A DNA stretch of 40,247 nt from Planctomycetota bacterium (GTDB lineage Bacteria > Planctomycetota > Brocadiia > JAADGH01). Under the pieces are notes generated by a model that ran no database searches, was not told the origin of the DNA, and was given only the letters and a program-made list of their open reading frames with translations. Numbering within the stretch: position 1 is the stretch's first letter; every line of letters begins with the position of its first letter. This document shows positions 1 through 8,747 of this stretch, piece after piece. The stretch is taken from positions 1-40,247 of the forward strand of contig JAADGH010000096.1 of the NCBI GenBank assembly GCA_013152475.1. The letters run 5' to 3'. A program made the translations under genes and the position numbers.

Positions 1-300
1 ATCTGCGAGCTGGCCGGCCTGCCGACGCAGGAGGACATCGATGCGCAATCGATCGTGCCGGTCCTCAACGGTGACGCGATAGAGCATCGGACGGAGGCCA
101 TCAGCCGGATTACCAACTTCACTCTGATCCGCACACGCCGGCACAAGCTGGTCCAGCACATCAACGACACGCCTGAGCTCTACGACCTCGAAGCCGATCC
201 CGACGAGCTGCGCAACATCGCCCAGGAAGACCGCGACACGAAGATCGACCTCCGCAGCCGCCTCCAGGCCCGCCTGTTGGAGGGGCAGTGGCGGCGGTAG
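1..300 (+). CDS. Sulfatase, C-terminal fragment (5' end outside the window)
   Basis: The first frame is open from base 1 to a TAG at 298-300 and gives the last 99 residues of a type I sulfatase. The ending is typical of the family: an ELAGLP segment followed by QSIVPVL, then HKLVQH and the LYDLEADPDELRN signature that closes many sulfatases of the alkaline phosphatase superfamily. These enzymes hydrolyse sulfate esters, in PVC bacteria mostly on polysaccharides. The catalytic formylglycine region lies upstream of the window, so activity and substrate cannot be judged. The neighbouring fucosidase and second sulfatase suggest sulfated-glycan use. An in-frame GTG at 55 is internal, not a start. 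Confidence 0.85.
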   Translation: MCELAGLPTQEDIDAQSIVPVLNGDAIEHRTEAISRITNFTLIRTRRHKLVQHINDTPELYDLEADPDELRNIAQEDRDTKIDLRSRLQARLLEGQWRR

Positions 301-535
301 GCTTGGCCGATTCACGCGGGTGTCTGGAAAGGCTGGAAAAACCGCAGGGCTGTCACCCTGGGCGGAGCGCAGGATGTCATGGGAGAGCCGCGCCCGGGTC
401 CACCTGCTGGTTGCGGCGGCGGGAATCTTGGAAACGCTCAGACCACCGGTTCGCTCTCGATGACGGCGTTTGCCGATTGCATCTGGTGATATCCGGGAAA
501 ACCATGAAAACAATCAGGGGGTACGGATGAGAAGG

Positions 536-566
536 CAGGAGGCGTTCCCACCGGGAGCGCCTCCTG
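536..566. terminator. Strong hairpin, probable bidirectional terminator
   Basis: CAGGAGGCG at 536-544 pairs with CGCCTCCTG at 558-566, and the stem continues inward with TCCC/GGGA. The plus strand has TGCTTTT after the stem; the minus strand has a weaker pyrimidine tail. It lies just past the proposed frameshift-corrected stop of the aldo/keto reductase (585-587), which supports that stop. Bases 301-584 hold no other recognisable gene. Confidence 0.7.
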
Positions 567-584
567 TGCTTTTCGACATGACGA

Positions 585-1540
585 TCACTTCGGCGCCTTC
601 GGGTGCCAGCCCCACATCGTGTCCAACGGCCCAAGTCCCTTCGAGAGGGGAGCGCTGATGCGGACAGGCGCCTCCAGTCCTCGGGGTCCAGCTTCCAGCC
701 CAGCGCGCCGAGGTTATCGTCCACCTGCTCGGGCCGGGACGCGCCAATGATCGGAGCGGTAATCCCCTTCTGATCCAGCAGCCACCGCAGGGCCGTCTGC
801 GCCGCGGTCTTGTCATACTTCGCCGCGATCTCCTCCACGGCGTTTACCACCTTCAACGTATCCTCGAAGTTCTCCGGCTGCAGACGGAGGTTGCTCCCGC
901 GCGGGTCATCGGGCACGTCCTCCAGTTTCTTGAACCGCCCCGCCAGCACGCCCTGGCAGATGGAGGAGTAGGTGATCACGGCGATGTTGTGCTCGATGCA
1001 CAGCGGCAGCACCTTCGGCTCGATGGACCGCCACAGCAGGTTGTGGCACGGCTGGAGGCAATCGACGCGCGACGGGTCGTCAAGCTCCTCCCATTCCGGA
1101 TCCAGCCAGTTCGACACACCGATGGCCCGGATCTTGCCTTCCTCCTTCAGCTTCTCCATCTCGCCGATCGTGTCGGCCAGGGGGATGTCCGGCGGCGGCC
1201 AGTGCTGCTGGAAGAGATCGATATAGTCCGTGCCCAGCCGCTGCAAGGACGTCTCCAGGTGCTTCCGCACGTCCTCCGGCCGACTCGCGCCGGGGGAGAA
1301 CTTCGTCGCGACGACGACTTGGTCCCGCCGCCCGGCGATGGCCTTGCCGACCAGATCCTCCGAGTGGCCCCGGCCGTAGCCTTCGGCGGTGTCGAGGAAG
1401 TTCAGCCCCTGGTCGATGGCGTACTGCACCGTCTTGACAAAGCGCTCGTCGTCCGACGACGCCCAGCCTGCGGCCTGCCAGCAGCCGATGCACAATCGCG
1501 AAACTTCAATTCCGGTCCGTCCGAGTGTGGTGGTTTCCAT
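585..1540 (-). pseudogene. Aldo/keto reductase with a one-base frameshift near the 3' end
   Basis: The frame begins METTTLGRTG at 1540, with GGAGGAG about 11 bases upstream. It shows the aldo/keto reductase tetrad: Asp50 and Tyr55 in FLDTAEGYGRG, Lys80 in VATKF and His113 in FQQHW. These enzymes reduce carbonyls with NADPH; substrate unknown. After LDPEDWRRL the frame runs on without homology to 377. Adding one base at about 661-667 switches to a frame ending LDTMWGWHPKAPK with stop at 585-587. That gives about 318 residues, the usual family length, and ends just before the hairpin at 536-566. The reading is therefore a single-base deletion, either a real mutation or a sequencing/assembly error. 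The gene diverges from the fucosidase with 157 bp between starts. Confidence 0.75.
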
Positions 1541-1697
1541 TCTTTCCGTCTCTCCTCCTGTCCAAACAGCCCAATCCCTCTCTTCATGGCCGAAGATAGC
1601 AAAGGCGCGTTTGGAAGTCAACCTTCGCCGTTGACTATGCCCGGTGAAGGCAGGTAGAATCTGACCCGTACTTTGTCTCGAACGAAGGGAGAAACTC

Positions 1698-2723
1698 ATG
1701 ACCGACGTGCCGTCCTACCTGAAAGGCTATGATGACCTGTACGCCAAAGACCCCCGCGATGCCGCGCGCAAGTGGTTCGCCGAGGCGCGGTACGGTCTGT
1801 TCATGCACTACGGCCTCTACTCGCTGCTGGGCCGGCATGAGTGGGTGCAGCTCAAGGAGAAGATCCCCGTCGCCGAATATGCAAAACTGAAAGACGACTT
1901 CACCGCCGAAAACTTCGACGCCGAAGCCATCGCCGACCTCGCCGTCGCCGCCGAGATGAAATACGTCAACATCACCACCCGCCACCACGACTCCTTCTGC
2001 CTCTTCGACACGAAGGAGACCGACTTCAACAGCGTCAACTCTCCCTGCGGGCGCGACCTCGTCGGCGAGCTGGCCGAGGCCTGCCGCAAGAAGGGGCTGG
2101 GCCTGTGCCTCTACTACTCCCACGGCCGCGATTGGAAGCACCCCCACGCACCGAACAACGACGAGTGGGGCGGCAGCGCCCGGCCGGACTACGATCCCCC
2201 GGAGCCGACCTACGCCACCGGCGACGACCACGACCTGCAAATCTACCTCGACTTCATGCAGGCGCAGATCACCGAGCTGCTCACGAACTACGGCCCCCTC
2301 GCCGCCATCTGGCTCGACGGCATCGCCGTGCCGGCGTCGGGCAATGCATCACTCTTCAAGTGCCAGGAGCTCTACGACTATATCCACGCCATGCAGCCAC
2401 AGGTGCTCGTGTCCTATAAGCAGGGCCTCCTCGGCACCGAGGACTTCCAGGCGCCGGAGCACAAGGCCGTGGAGGATGCCGGGAAGCCCATGGAGATTTG
2501 CACCACCATGACACCGAAGTCCTGGGGCTATCTTGCCGAGGCGGAGGGACAGCATCAGACAGCCGATCAAGTATGGGACACGATCAAGGCCGCGCGGGAG
2601 GGCAACTGCAATCTCCTCCTCAACACCGGCCCCCTGCCCGATGGCTCCATCGACGAATACGACGAAAAGACCCTCCGCGCCGTCGGCGAGCGGCTGCGGA
2701 AGGAGGGCTTTCCGGGAGAATGA
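1698..2723 (+). CDS. Alpha-L-fucosidase, glycoside hydrolase family 29
   Basis: A 341-residue protein beginning at ATG 1698 with a GAAGGGAG ribosome site. It matches the catalytic barrel of GH29: WFAEARYGLFMHYG at 26-39, TRHHDSFCLF at 94-103, and the nucleophile motif IWLDG with Asp207. The C-terminal LLLNTGPLPDG is also characteristic. GH29 enzymes release terminal L-fucose with retention of configuration. There is no signal peptide, so it probably acts in the cytoplasm on imported oligosaccharides. The C-terminal beta-sandwich of long GH29 enzymes is absent, as in many short bacterial members. It is followed after 31 bp by the DegT-like enzyme, probably in one transcript. Substrate and the acid/base residue were not determined. 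Confidence 0.85.
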   Translation: MTDVPSYLKGYDDLYAKDPRDAARKWFAEARYGLFMHYGLYSLLGRHEWVQLKEKIPVAEYAKLKDDFTAENFDAEAIADLAVAAEMKYVNITTRHHDSFCLFDTKETDFNSVNSPCGRDLVGELAEACRKKGLGLCLYYSHGRDWKHPHAPNNDEWGGSARPDYDPPEPTYATGDDHDLQIYLDFMQAQITELLTNYGPLAAIWLDGIAVPASGNASLFKCQELYDYIHAMQPQVLVSYKQGLLGTEDFQAPEHKAVEDAGKPMEICTTMTPKSWGYLAEAEGQHQTADQVWDTIKAAREGNCNLLLNTGPLPDGSIDEYDEKTLRAVGERLRKEGFPGE

Positions 2724-2754
2724 CCTGTCCGCGAACTGCGAAGGAGAAAGAGAG

Positions 2755-3993
2755 ATGGCTGAAGAGAAACTGGCAATCGACGGCGGCACACCGGTTCATA
2801 CCGGCGGCTTCCCCTCGGGGAACAAAGTCGGGAAAGAAGAACTCGAACAGCTCGGCGAGGTGATCGAGTCGGGCAACATGTTCTACACCAGCGGCACGAA
2901 GGTGAAGGGCTTTGCCGAGGAGTTCGCCGAGATCCACGGCGCGAAACACGCGATCACCAGCACGTCCGGCACCGCAGCCCTGCATGTCGCCATCGCCATG
3001 GTCAATCCGTCGCCGGGCGATGAGATCATCCTCGGTCCCATCACTGACATCGGCAGCGTCATCGGCATCGTCTTCCAGACGGCCATCCCCATCTTCTGCG
3101 AGGTCCGGCCCGACACCTTCAACATGGACCCCGAGGATATCGAGCGCAAGATCACCGACAAGACCAAGGCCATCATGGCGATCCACCTCTTCGGCAACCC
3201 CTGCGACATGGACCCGATCATGGAGATCGCGAAGAAGCACAACCTGATCGTCATCGAGGACTGCTCCCAGGCCCACATGAGCGAGTACAAGGGCAAGCTC
3301 GTGGGGACCATGGGCGACATCGGCTGCTTCAGCCTGCAGCAGTCGAAGCACATCACCACCGGCGACGGCGGGATCACGATCACCAACGACGACGATCTCG
3401 GCACGCGCGGCAAGCTCTTTGCCGACAAGGGCTGGCACCGCGACGCCTACGGCCCGAGGAAGTACACCGTCTTCGGCATCAACTACCGCATGAACGAGCT
3501 GACGGGCGCGGTGGCCCTGGCGCAGGTGCGGAAGATGAAGGACGTCATCACGCTCCGCCGCGCGCGGGGCGACCTGCTCAGCGAGCTCCTCGCCGACACC
3601 CCCCACGTCCAGCCGCAGGTGCTCCTCGATGGGTGCAAGCACACCTACTGGCAGTACGGCCTGCGCGTGCTCGACGACGCACCCTTCACGCCGACGGACT
3701 TCGCCAGGGCGCTGAAGGCCGAGGGCATCGGGTGCGGGCAGGGCTACATCGGCAAGCCGATCTTCCTCTGCCATGACGCGCTGCGGACGCAGACGATTTT
3801 CGGAAAATCGAACTTCCCCTTCGACCATCCCAACGCGCGGCCGGACCTTACCTACGACGAGAGCACCTGCCCGATCACACAGAAGGTGCTCGACCACATG
3901 GTGACCGTCTCCATCAGCCAGTTCCTCAGCGAGGACGACATCCGGGACATGGCCGCGGGGATCAAGAAGGTGGCGCGGTTGTTAGGGAAGTAG
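2755..3993 (+). CDS. DegT/DnrJ/EryC1 family PLP-dependent enzyme
   Basis: A 412-residue fold-type I PLP protein. ATG 2755 is chosen because AAGGAG lies 8 bases upstream and the family start, LAIDGGTPV, follows at once; the frame is open further upstream but without similarity. The TSGTAAL phosphate-binding segment is at 70-76, the ring-stacking Asp region IEDCSQAH at 167-174 and the Schiff-base Lys198 in LQQSKHITTGDGG. Members transaminate keto-sugars or keto-cyclitols, or in some branches dehydrate them. In PVC genomes such proteins often sit beside carbohydrate-catabolic genes, as here behind a fucosidase, so a role in sugar breakdown is possible. The substrate cannot be named. Confidence 0.85.
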   Translation: MAEEKLAIDGGTPVHTGGFPSGNKVGKEELEQLGEVIESGNMFYTSGTKVKGFAEEFAEIHGAKHAITSTSGTAALHVAIAMVNPSPGDEIILGPITDIGSVIGIVFQTAIPIFCEVRPDTFNMDPEDIERKITDKTKAIMAIHLFGNPCDMDPIMEIAKKHNLIVIEDCSQAHMSEYKGKLVGTMGDIGCFSLQQSKHITTGDGGITITNDDDLGTRGKLFADKGWHRDAYGPRKYTVFGINYRMNELTGAVALAQVRKMKDVITLRRARGDLLSELLADTPHVQPQVLLDGCKHTYWQYGLRVLDDAPFTPTDFARALKAEGIGCGQGYIGKPIFLCHDALRTQTIFGKSNFPFDHPNARPDLTYDESTCPITQKVLDHMVTVSISQFLSEDDIRDMAAGIKKVARLLGK

Positions 3994-4028
3994 GAGATAG
4001 GAGTTAGGGGATAAGAATGTGGGGTGGG

Positions 4029-4044
4029 GCAAGGCCCGCCTTGC
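4029..4044. terminator. Possible short hairpin between convergent genes
   Basis: GCAAGGC at 4029-4035 faces GCCTTGC at 4038-4044 in the 56-bp gap between the convergent DegT-like gene (stop 3993) and the metallophosphoesterase gene (stop 4050). There is no clear U-tract on either strand, so this is a weak candidate terminator. Confidence 0.3.
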
Positions 4045-4049
4045 GCCTA

Positions 4050-5120
4050 TCATTCGCTGATGCGAAACGCCTTCCCCATCCGCACCGTCCGCTCGGCCGG
4101 GGCGTACCAGCCCTGAGGGGCATGGTGCGACGTGTGGAGGTGGCACTGGATGCGGACGTCCGCGCTGCCGTCGGTGAAGGTGAGCAGGCGGCTCATGGGG
4201 ACCATGTGCCTCTTCTGGCCGTGGTGGCGGGAAAGCGGGGCGACGTTGACGAAGGTGACGTCCCACTTCCGCTCGATGTGCGACCGGCCGCCGGTGCGGT
4301 CGTCAGGGTTGGCATGGGTGTGCGCGCCGAGCCAGAGGTCGATCGCACCGGGATGCTCGGCGAGATACTTCTCAAACGCCTGGGCATCGGGCTGGCCGTC
4401 CACGAAGTAGAGATACGACGCACCCTCCGGCCCGCCGTCGGGGAAGTAGCCGTGGTACTCGCCCTTCCAGTTGCCCTCGGCGTCCCTGACGAATCCCTCC
4501 CACGGCCCGGAGGCGACGGTGGTCTCCTTGAGCATGTGGTGGTGGCATGAGATGATGATGCTGTCGGGGTTCGACTCGACCATCCCTTTCCACCACGCGA
4601 ACGTCTCACCGCTCACCGCCCCGGCGGGGTAGCCGCCCCGGGCCCCGCGGCCGACGGGCGGGCCGCCGTCGTTGCGGTCGCCCATCATGAGGAAAAGGAC
4701 GTTGCCCACGCGAAAGGCGTAGCGCTCCCACGTGCCCTCGATGGGGTGCGGCCGTCTACTGGCATCGACGCCGGAGTGCTCCGTGTTCTCGCCTGTCGGA
4801 TCGACCCACTTGCGGAACCACCACTGGCACGGCTCGTCCCTGCCGCTGGCGTCGTGGTTGCCGACGAGGCAGTAGAAATGCTCGCGCCTGTGCTTCTTCA
4901 GCGCGGCGAATTGCCCGACGAGGATCCGGCCCTCCTCATCATCGGGCGGGGTCTGTGTGCCGGAGAAGTCACCGAGGTGCACGGCAATGTCCCAGCGGAA
5001 CGCGCCGGACTCGCTCTGACGGATGGCATCGGCCAGGCTTTCGCGTTTCGAGACGCGGAGGTCGGTTCCTACATGGCAGCAACCCGAGGCCCAGAGGCGA
5101 AAGACAGGGTCCTTTGCCAT
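4050..5120 (-). CDS. Calcineurin-like metallophosphoesterase
   Basis: A 356-residue protein; ATG 5120 is preceded by GGGAAGGA at a good distance, whereas the frame upstream of it is repeat DNA. Metallophosphoesterase motifs are visible: HLGDFSG with Asp51, LVGNHD with Asn88-His89-Asp90, ISCHHH, and GAHTHAN near the C-terminus. The first motif, normally Asp-x-His, reads GCCHVG (residues 13-18), so its Asp is replaced by Cys while His16 remains. That loss may change the two-metal centre. The family hydrolyses phosphomono- and diesters; the substrate is unknown. It has no signal peptide and stands alone on the minus strand, convergent with the DegT-like gene. Confidence 0.8.
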   Translation of the reverse strand: MAKDPVFRLWASGCCHVGTDLRVSKRESLADAIRQSESGAFRWDIAVHLGDFSGTQTPPDDEEGRILVGQFAALKKHRREHFYCLVGNHDASGRDEPCQWWFRKWVDPTGENTEHSGVDASRRPHPIEGTWERYAFRVGNVLFLMMGDRNDGGPPVGRGARGGYPAGAVSGETFAWWKGMVESNPDSIIISCHHHMLKETTVASGPWEGFVRDAEGNWKGEYHGYFPDGGPEGASYLYFVDGQPDAQAFEKYLAEHPGAIDLWLGAHTHANPDDRTGGRSHIERKWDVTFVNVAPLSRHHGQKRHMVPMSRLLTFTDGSADVRIQCHLHTSHHAPQGWYAPAERTVRMGKAFRISE

Positions 5121-5141
5121 GGTGTGTCCTTCCCATGAAAA

Positions 5142-5191
5142 GTAGAAGCGGCATCTTGCCGCTTCATGAAGAGCCTGGAAGGCTCTTCTAC
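5142..5191 (+). repeat. Double-hairpin repeat, copy 1
   Basis: A 50-base unit made of two 21-base palindromes in tandem. The first pairs GAAGCGGCA with TGCCGCTTC and the second GAAGAGCCT with AGGCTCTTC, each with a 3-base loop, all framed by GTA and TAC. It is the exact reverse complement of 5727-5776. The layout is like REP/BIME elements, which cluster between genes and can be moved by RAYT transposases; none is in the window. Confidence 0.9.
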
Positions 5192-5726
5192 CTTGGCCGT
5201 CTGCGCATTTTGCCGTGTTGCGGCGCACTCCCCCACTGCATGGGTCCGCTGAACGCACCCCCAAAACGAAGTTTGGGGGCCATGCCTGCTCTCTCGCTTC
5301 TGCGGCCGGGAGGGGGTCCTTATCCGGTCCGCTGCGTGCCGGGATCGATGTCGTCAGATCGGGCGATCCACGGGACGCGAGGGATGGAGATTCTCGGCCC
5401 GCGGCGGCTCCCCGGTCGCTTCACGGTGGATTGAGGCGGGCCAAGCCAGCAATCGGTTCGGAGGACCGAGCTGCTCCGGCGGAGGAGCGCCTTGAAGATG
5501 ATGCGATAGAGCGCTTCGTCGTAGTCTGCTTCCGACACGATTTGAACGTCTCCTTGCTGAGGGCGTAATGCCTCATTGTGCTATTCCAGTTATTATAGCA
5601 TATCTTCCGCACGGTGTGGTTGATTTTTTACAGTCTTTTCATTACGATGCACACCCATCGGGGGGCTACCGCACCGTCCCCGTTTGTTATGTGTGTGCCA
5701 CACACTTGGATGGGCACATGGCCAAA

Positions 5727-5776
5727 GTAGAAGAGCCTTCCAGGCTCTTCATGAAGCGGCAAGATGCCGCTTCTAC
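5727..5776 (-). repeat. Double-hairpin repeat, copy 2 (inverted)
   Basis: Exact reverse complement of 5142-5191 over 50 bases, ending 41 bases before the sulfatase start codon. Similarity extends a few bases on the inner side (GGCCAA next to both copies). The two copies could pair into a very long cruciform or RNA stem, and each also folds into two local hairpins. No direct target duplication was recognised. Confidence 0.9.
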
Positions 5777-5817
5777 GTTGCGGGCGCCCCTACGTCTTTA
5801 AGAGCGGGAGATGATCC

Positions 5818-7302
5818 ATGACACAGCGACCGAACATCCTTTTCCTCATGAGCGACCAGCACAACGCCTCGTGCATGGGCGCGGCGGGGCACCCGAACGT
5901 CCGCACGCCGAGCCTGGACAAGGTGGCGCAGGAGGGTGTGCTCTTCACGAGCGCCTTCGCCAACAATCCGATTTGTTCGCCCTCGCGGATCTGCTTCATG
6001 ACGGGTCAATACTGCCACACGCACCGCATCCTCGGCAACAACAACTTCGAGAACGACGACACGAACCCCCACACCCTCGGCGCGCAGCTCCGGCGATACG
6101 GTTACCAGACGGCCCTCATCGGCAAGGCGCACATGATCAAGAAGTGGGATGAGGAAGCCTTCGAGCATATTCGCTATTGCGACCTGGCCGATACCGAGCG
6201 GGTCAACCCCCTGAGCAACCACTACTATAAATACCTCGTGGACCACGGCCTCGCCGACCAGTACGAGGACGGCACGCTGCCGAAGGAACACCCCTACCAC
6301 AAGCAGCGCTACGCCACGGCCCAGCTCCCGTACGAACACTCGCTGGAACACTGGACCGGCGAGGAGACGATCCAGTTTCTCGAGCAGCGCGACGCGCGCC
6401 GGCCGTTCTTCATCCACATGAGCTTCGAGCGGCCGCACCCGAACTGGATGCCGGCGGCGGAGCATGTGAACCTCTACAACCCCGAGGAGCTCGTCCTGCC
6501 CGACAACGCCTTCGACTGGTTCGAGAACGAGTTCAGCGGCCATTGCGAGCTCATCCGGACGAGGGCGCGGAACCGGGCGAAGAGCGAGACCGAGCTGAAG
6601 AAAATCCTCGCGCACCACTTCGCCCTCGTGACAGTCATCGACATGGAGATCGGCCGCGTGCTCGACTGGCTGCGCGAGCACGGGGAGTACGAGAACACGG
6701 TCGTCGTCTACACGGCAGACCACGGCGACTTCGCCGGCGACCACGGGATCTACGACAAGAACATGGGCATCTTCGAGTCCATCCACCGCATCCCCTTCAT
6801 CCTGAAATACCCCGGCAGTCCGCAGGGCCGGACGTGCGACGAGATCATCGAGTCGGTCGACGTCTATCGCACGCTGTGCGACCTGGCCGAGGCCCCCACG
6901 CCGGAGTGCGTCGAGGGGCGGTCGCTCCTGCCCATCGCGACGGGCGAAGAGCCGGGCCGCGACTTCGCCATCTGCGAGTGGGACTTCCCCCCGCCGCAGA
7001 GCCGGGTGAACGCCATCCGCACGAAGCGCTACCGCCTGGTTTACTACTCCCACGAGACCGGCGGTGAGCTCTACGATCATGAGACCGACCCCGGCGAGAC
7101 GAAGGACCTCTGGGACGCCCCCGCCATGCGCGACGTGCGCCTGGAGCTCATGGAGCGGCTCTTCGACCAGATCAACCACTACTCCCTCAAGAGCGACTAC
7201 AACCTGGACGCGAAAAAGGTCAAGCGCGACCGCTTCACCCCCTCCTACCTTGTCCACAAGAAGGCCAAGAAATGGTCGGAGCTCGAGCGGCTTATCTCCT
7301 GA
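5818..7302 (+). CDS. Type I (formylglycine) sulfatase
   Basis: A complete 494-residue sulfatase of the alkaline phosphatase superfamily. The N-terminus RPNILFLMSDQHN carries metal ligands Asp13/Gln14. The maturation motif CSPSR is at 53-57, so Cys53 would be converted to formylglycine. TADHGDFAGDHG in the middle provides further metal ligands, and LYDHETDPGETKDL near the C-terminus is the usual closing signature. ATG 5818 has GGGAG 8 bases upstream. No signal peptide is evident, so the protein may be cytoplasmic, or exported in a way not visible here. No maturation enzyme is in the window. The natural substrate is unknown; neighbouring genes point to sulfated glycans. Confidence 0.92.
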   Translation: MTQRPNILFLMSDQHNASCMGAAGHPNVRTPSLDKVAQEGVLFTSAFANNPICSPSRICFMTGQYCHTHRILGNNNFENDDTNPHTLGAQLRRYGYQTALIGKAHMIKKWDEEAFEHIRYCDLADTERVNPLSNHYYKYLVDHGLADQYEDGTLPKEHPYHKQRYATAQLPYEHSLEHWTGEETIQFLEQRDARRPFFIHMSFERPHPNWMPAAEHVNLYNPEELVLPDNAFDWFENEFSGHCELIRTRARNRAKSETELKKILAHHFALVTVIDMEIGRVLDWLREHGEYENTVVVYTADHGDFAGDHGIYDKNMGIFESIHRIPFILKYPGSPQGRTCDEIIESVDVYRTLCDLAEAPTPECVEGRSLLPIATGEEPGRDFAICEWDFPPPQSRVNAIRTKRYRLVYYSHETGGELYDHETDPGETKDLWDAPAMRDVRLELMERLFDQINHYSLKSDYNLDAKKVKRDRFTPSYLVHKKAKKWSELERLIS

Positions 7303-7343
7303 GGGTGGCGCCGTTCAGCATGCCGCCGGAGAAGGAAGGAGCG

Positions 7344-7448
7344 GTGAAGCACGTGTGTCTTGCCTTTGCCCTCTTGCTTGGAACGAGCTGTGCAGATGTG
7401 ACCCCGGTCCCTGGGTCGGACGATCTGGCTGGACGGCGAGGGCGGCGA
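7344..7448 (+). pseudogene. Possible 5' remnant of a small lipoprotein gene
   Basis: GTG 7344, preceded immediately by GAAGGAAGGA, opens a frame whose first residues (VKHVCLAFALLLGTSCADV) look like a lipoprotein signal, although the lipobox GTSC is imperfect. The frame stays open to 7631 but beyond about 7440 it lies antisense to the TPR gene and has a composition expected of a shadow. The best reading is the start of a lost or truncated exported protein; it could also be chance. Confidence 0.25.
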
Positions 7449-8024
7449 TCACGCGTGGGCTACTTGGCCGCCATCGATCCAACTCACCGGCACACGCTGG
7501 ACCAGATCAATGAGCCTGTCGGGAATGGCGTCCTGCACTCCATTCAGGCCGGCAAATCGCGTCAGGTTGCGAATGCCTGTGAAATCGTGCTTCTCCCAGA
7601 GCGTGAGCGCCAGGCCGTTATAGGCCAATGAGAAGCGGGGGTCGATCTCGATGGCCTTCGTGTAGTCGGCGATCGCCCGATCGTACTCGCCCTGCCGCTG
7701 GTACACCAATGCGCGCGCGCGGTAGGCCCAGGCATAGAGAGGGTCCTGGGAGAGGGCTTCGGAGTAGCACGCGATCTGCTGCTCGGGGGCGTCGGCCATC
7801 TTGCCCCGAGTGTAGGCCTCGTAGGCCACCATGCTCCGTGTTCCACACTCCCGCAGCCAGTTCTCCTGCTCGGGACTGAGGCGCGGCGGGCGGTAGTGTT
7901 CGTAGATCCCGCTTATTGTGAGCTTCAGTTGCTCCCAGGCGCCCGCGCCTACGCTATCCAGGATAAAATACGAGGAGACAATGAACCCGGCGACGACAAC
8001 CGTTAGACATACGATGAATACCAT
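7449..8024 (-). CDS. Small membrane-anchored TPR protein
   Basis: A 191-residue protein read from ATG 8024, chosen over an in-frame ATG at 8051 because GGAG lies 8 bases before it and the protein then begins with a hydrophobic helix (MVFIVCLTVVVAGFIVSS) that should anchor it in the membrane. Roughly residues 75-150 contain two tetratricopeptide repeats, the clearest being PLYAWAYRARALVYQRQGEY followed by DRAIADYTKAIEIDP. TPRs mediate protein-protein contacts, so it may be a small scaffold facing the periplasm. There is no partner gene; it lies between a sulfatase and a TPR-sulfotransferase on the opposite strand. The last 40 residues match nothing I recognise. Confidence 0.65.
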   Translation of the reverse strand: MVFIVCLTVVVAGFIVSSYFILDSVGAGAWEQLKLTISGIYEHYRPPRLSPEQENWLRECGTRSMVAYEAYTRGKMADAPEQQIACYSEALSQDPLYAWAYRARALVYQRQGEYDRAIADYTKAIEIDPRFSLAYNGLALTLWEKHDFTGIRNLTRFAGLNGVQDAIPDRLIDLVQRVPVSWIDGGQVAHA

Positions 8025-8051
8025 TGCGCAGTCTCCATCTCTTGAACACAA

Positions 8052-8680
8052 CTCGGATTCCCGCCGATGCCAGGCCGAGGCCTACAGCAAGGCCGATAGC
8101 GTGCGGACAGCCAGAACCACGGCGAGCAGCACAAGGAACGATCGCACAAATCGATCCGGTCCGAAGGGGCCTTCAATTCTGGTCAGAGCGAAACCCATCT
8201 GCCAACCTCGCAAAGAATCGAGCCAAGATCGTGCGCAAGAAGGCCGAGGTGTTCAATGCACAAGGGCGGTTTTCGCACATGTGCGCAATATATGAGAGCA
8301 AGTGCTGTACCGGGGCGCACCGAGCGGGATGGAGCGACGTAATCCTCGTAAATAACACCTATTACGACAAGCAAAACCCATTGCCGGGGGCGTGCCCTGA
8401 GCCAGGAGTGTATCACAATGAGACGGCACCAGCCACACGTGCATCAATATGACACACAATGAGCCGATGGGCTTGTTTCGTACTGGTACGCTATCGTGCG
8501 CCATGGCTGGAAACTGTGTTTCGTCACGCAATAGCGCCTATTCCCTATGTGGCCCGTCGTGCAAAGGGTCCGTTTTCATGGAGGATATCCATCACAAGGA
8601 TGTAGACCGCCCGGGGGCGAGCTTGGAAATGGGATTGGACACAAGGGAAAAGGAAACAAGACGCGCCCCGGGTTTTCTTG
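8052..8680. other. Gene-free interval upstream of the TPR-sulfotransferase
   Basis: Short open frames occur on both strands but have no recognisable motif, ribosome site or consistent codon usage. A perfect palindrome GCACATGTGC occurs near 8275. I see no RNA gene or mobile element. The promoter that closes the interval is listed separately. Confidence 0.4.
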
Positions 8681-8709
8681 TTCCATTGGGTCCCGGCCTC
8701 AGCTATAAT
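8681..8709 (+). promoter_or_regulatory. Probable sigma-70 promoter of the TPR-sulfotransferase gene
   Basis: A perfect -10 box TATAAT at 8704-8709 is preceded, 17 bases upstream, by TTCCAT at 8681-8686 as a weak -35. Transcription would begin near 8716, leaving a leader of about 30 bases to ATG 8748, with GGGAGG as ribosome site. Confidence 0.55.
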
Positions 8710-8747
8710 ATTGGTGCAATAGTCGTCTTATCGATACGGGAGGCATC

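Larger units (their letters stand above)
5121..5817. other. Gene-free 700-bp gap with inverted repeats and a doubtful ORF relic
   Basis: No credible complete gene lies between the metallophosphoesterase start (5120) and the sulfatase start (5818). The gap holds the paired 50-bp repeats described separately. On the minus strand two overlapping short frames could form one peptide if a frameshift near 5535 is assumed: one begins MRHYALSKETFKS and the other continues SEADYDEALYRIIFKALLRR. This may be a decayed small gene or chance. AT content rises at 5570-5650. Confidence 0.4.

Noticed and set aside
2533..2754. Upstream extension of the DegT-like gene
   Set aside because: It overlaps the fucosidase 3' end out of frame, and ATG 2755 has a proper ribosome site followed by the conserved N-terminus.
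5773..7257. 494-residue antisense frame under the sulfatase
   Set aside because: Mirror image of the sulfatase coding frame; Val/Arg/Leu-biased shadow with no motif.
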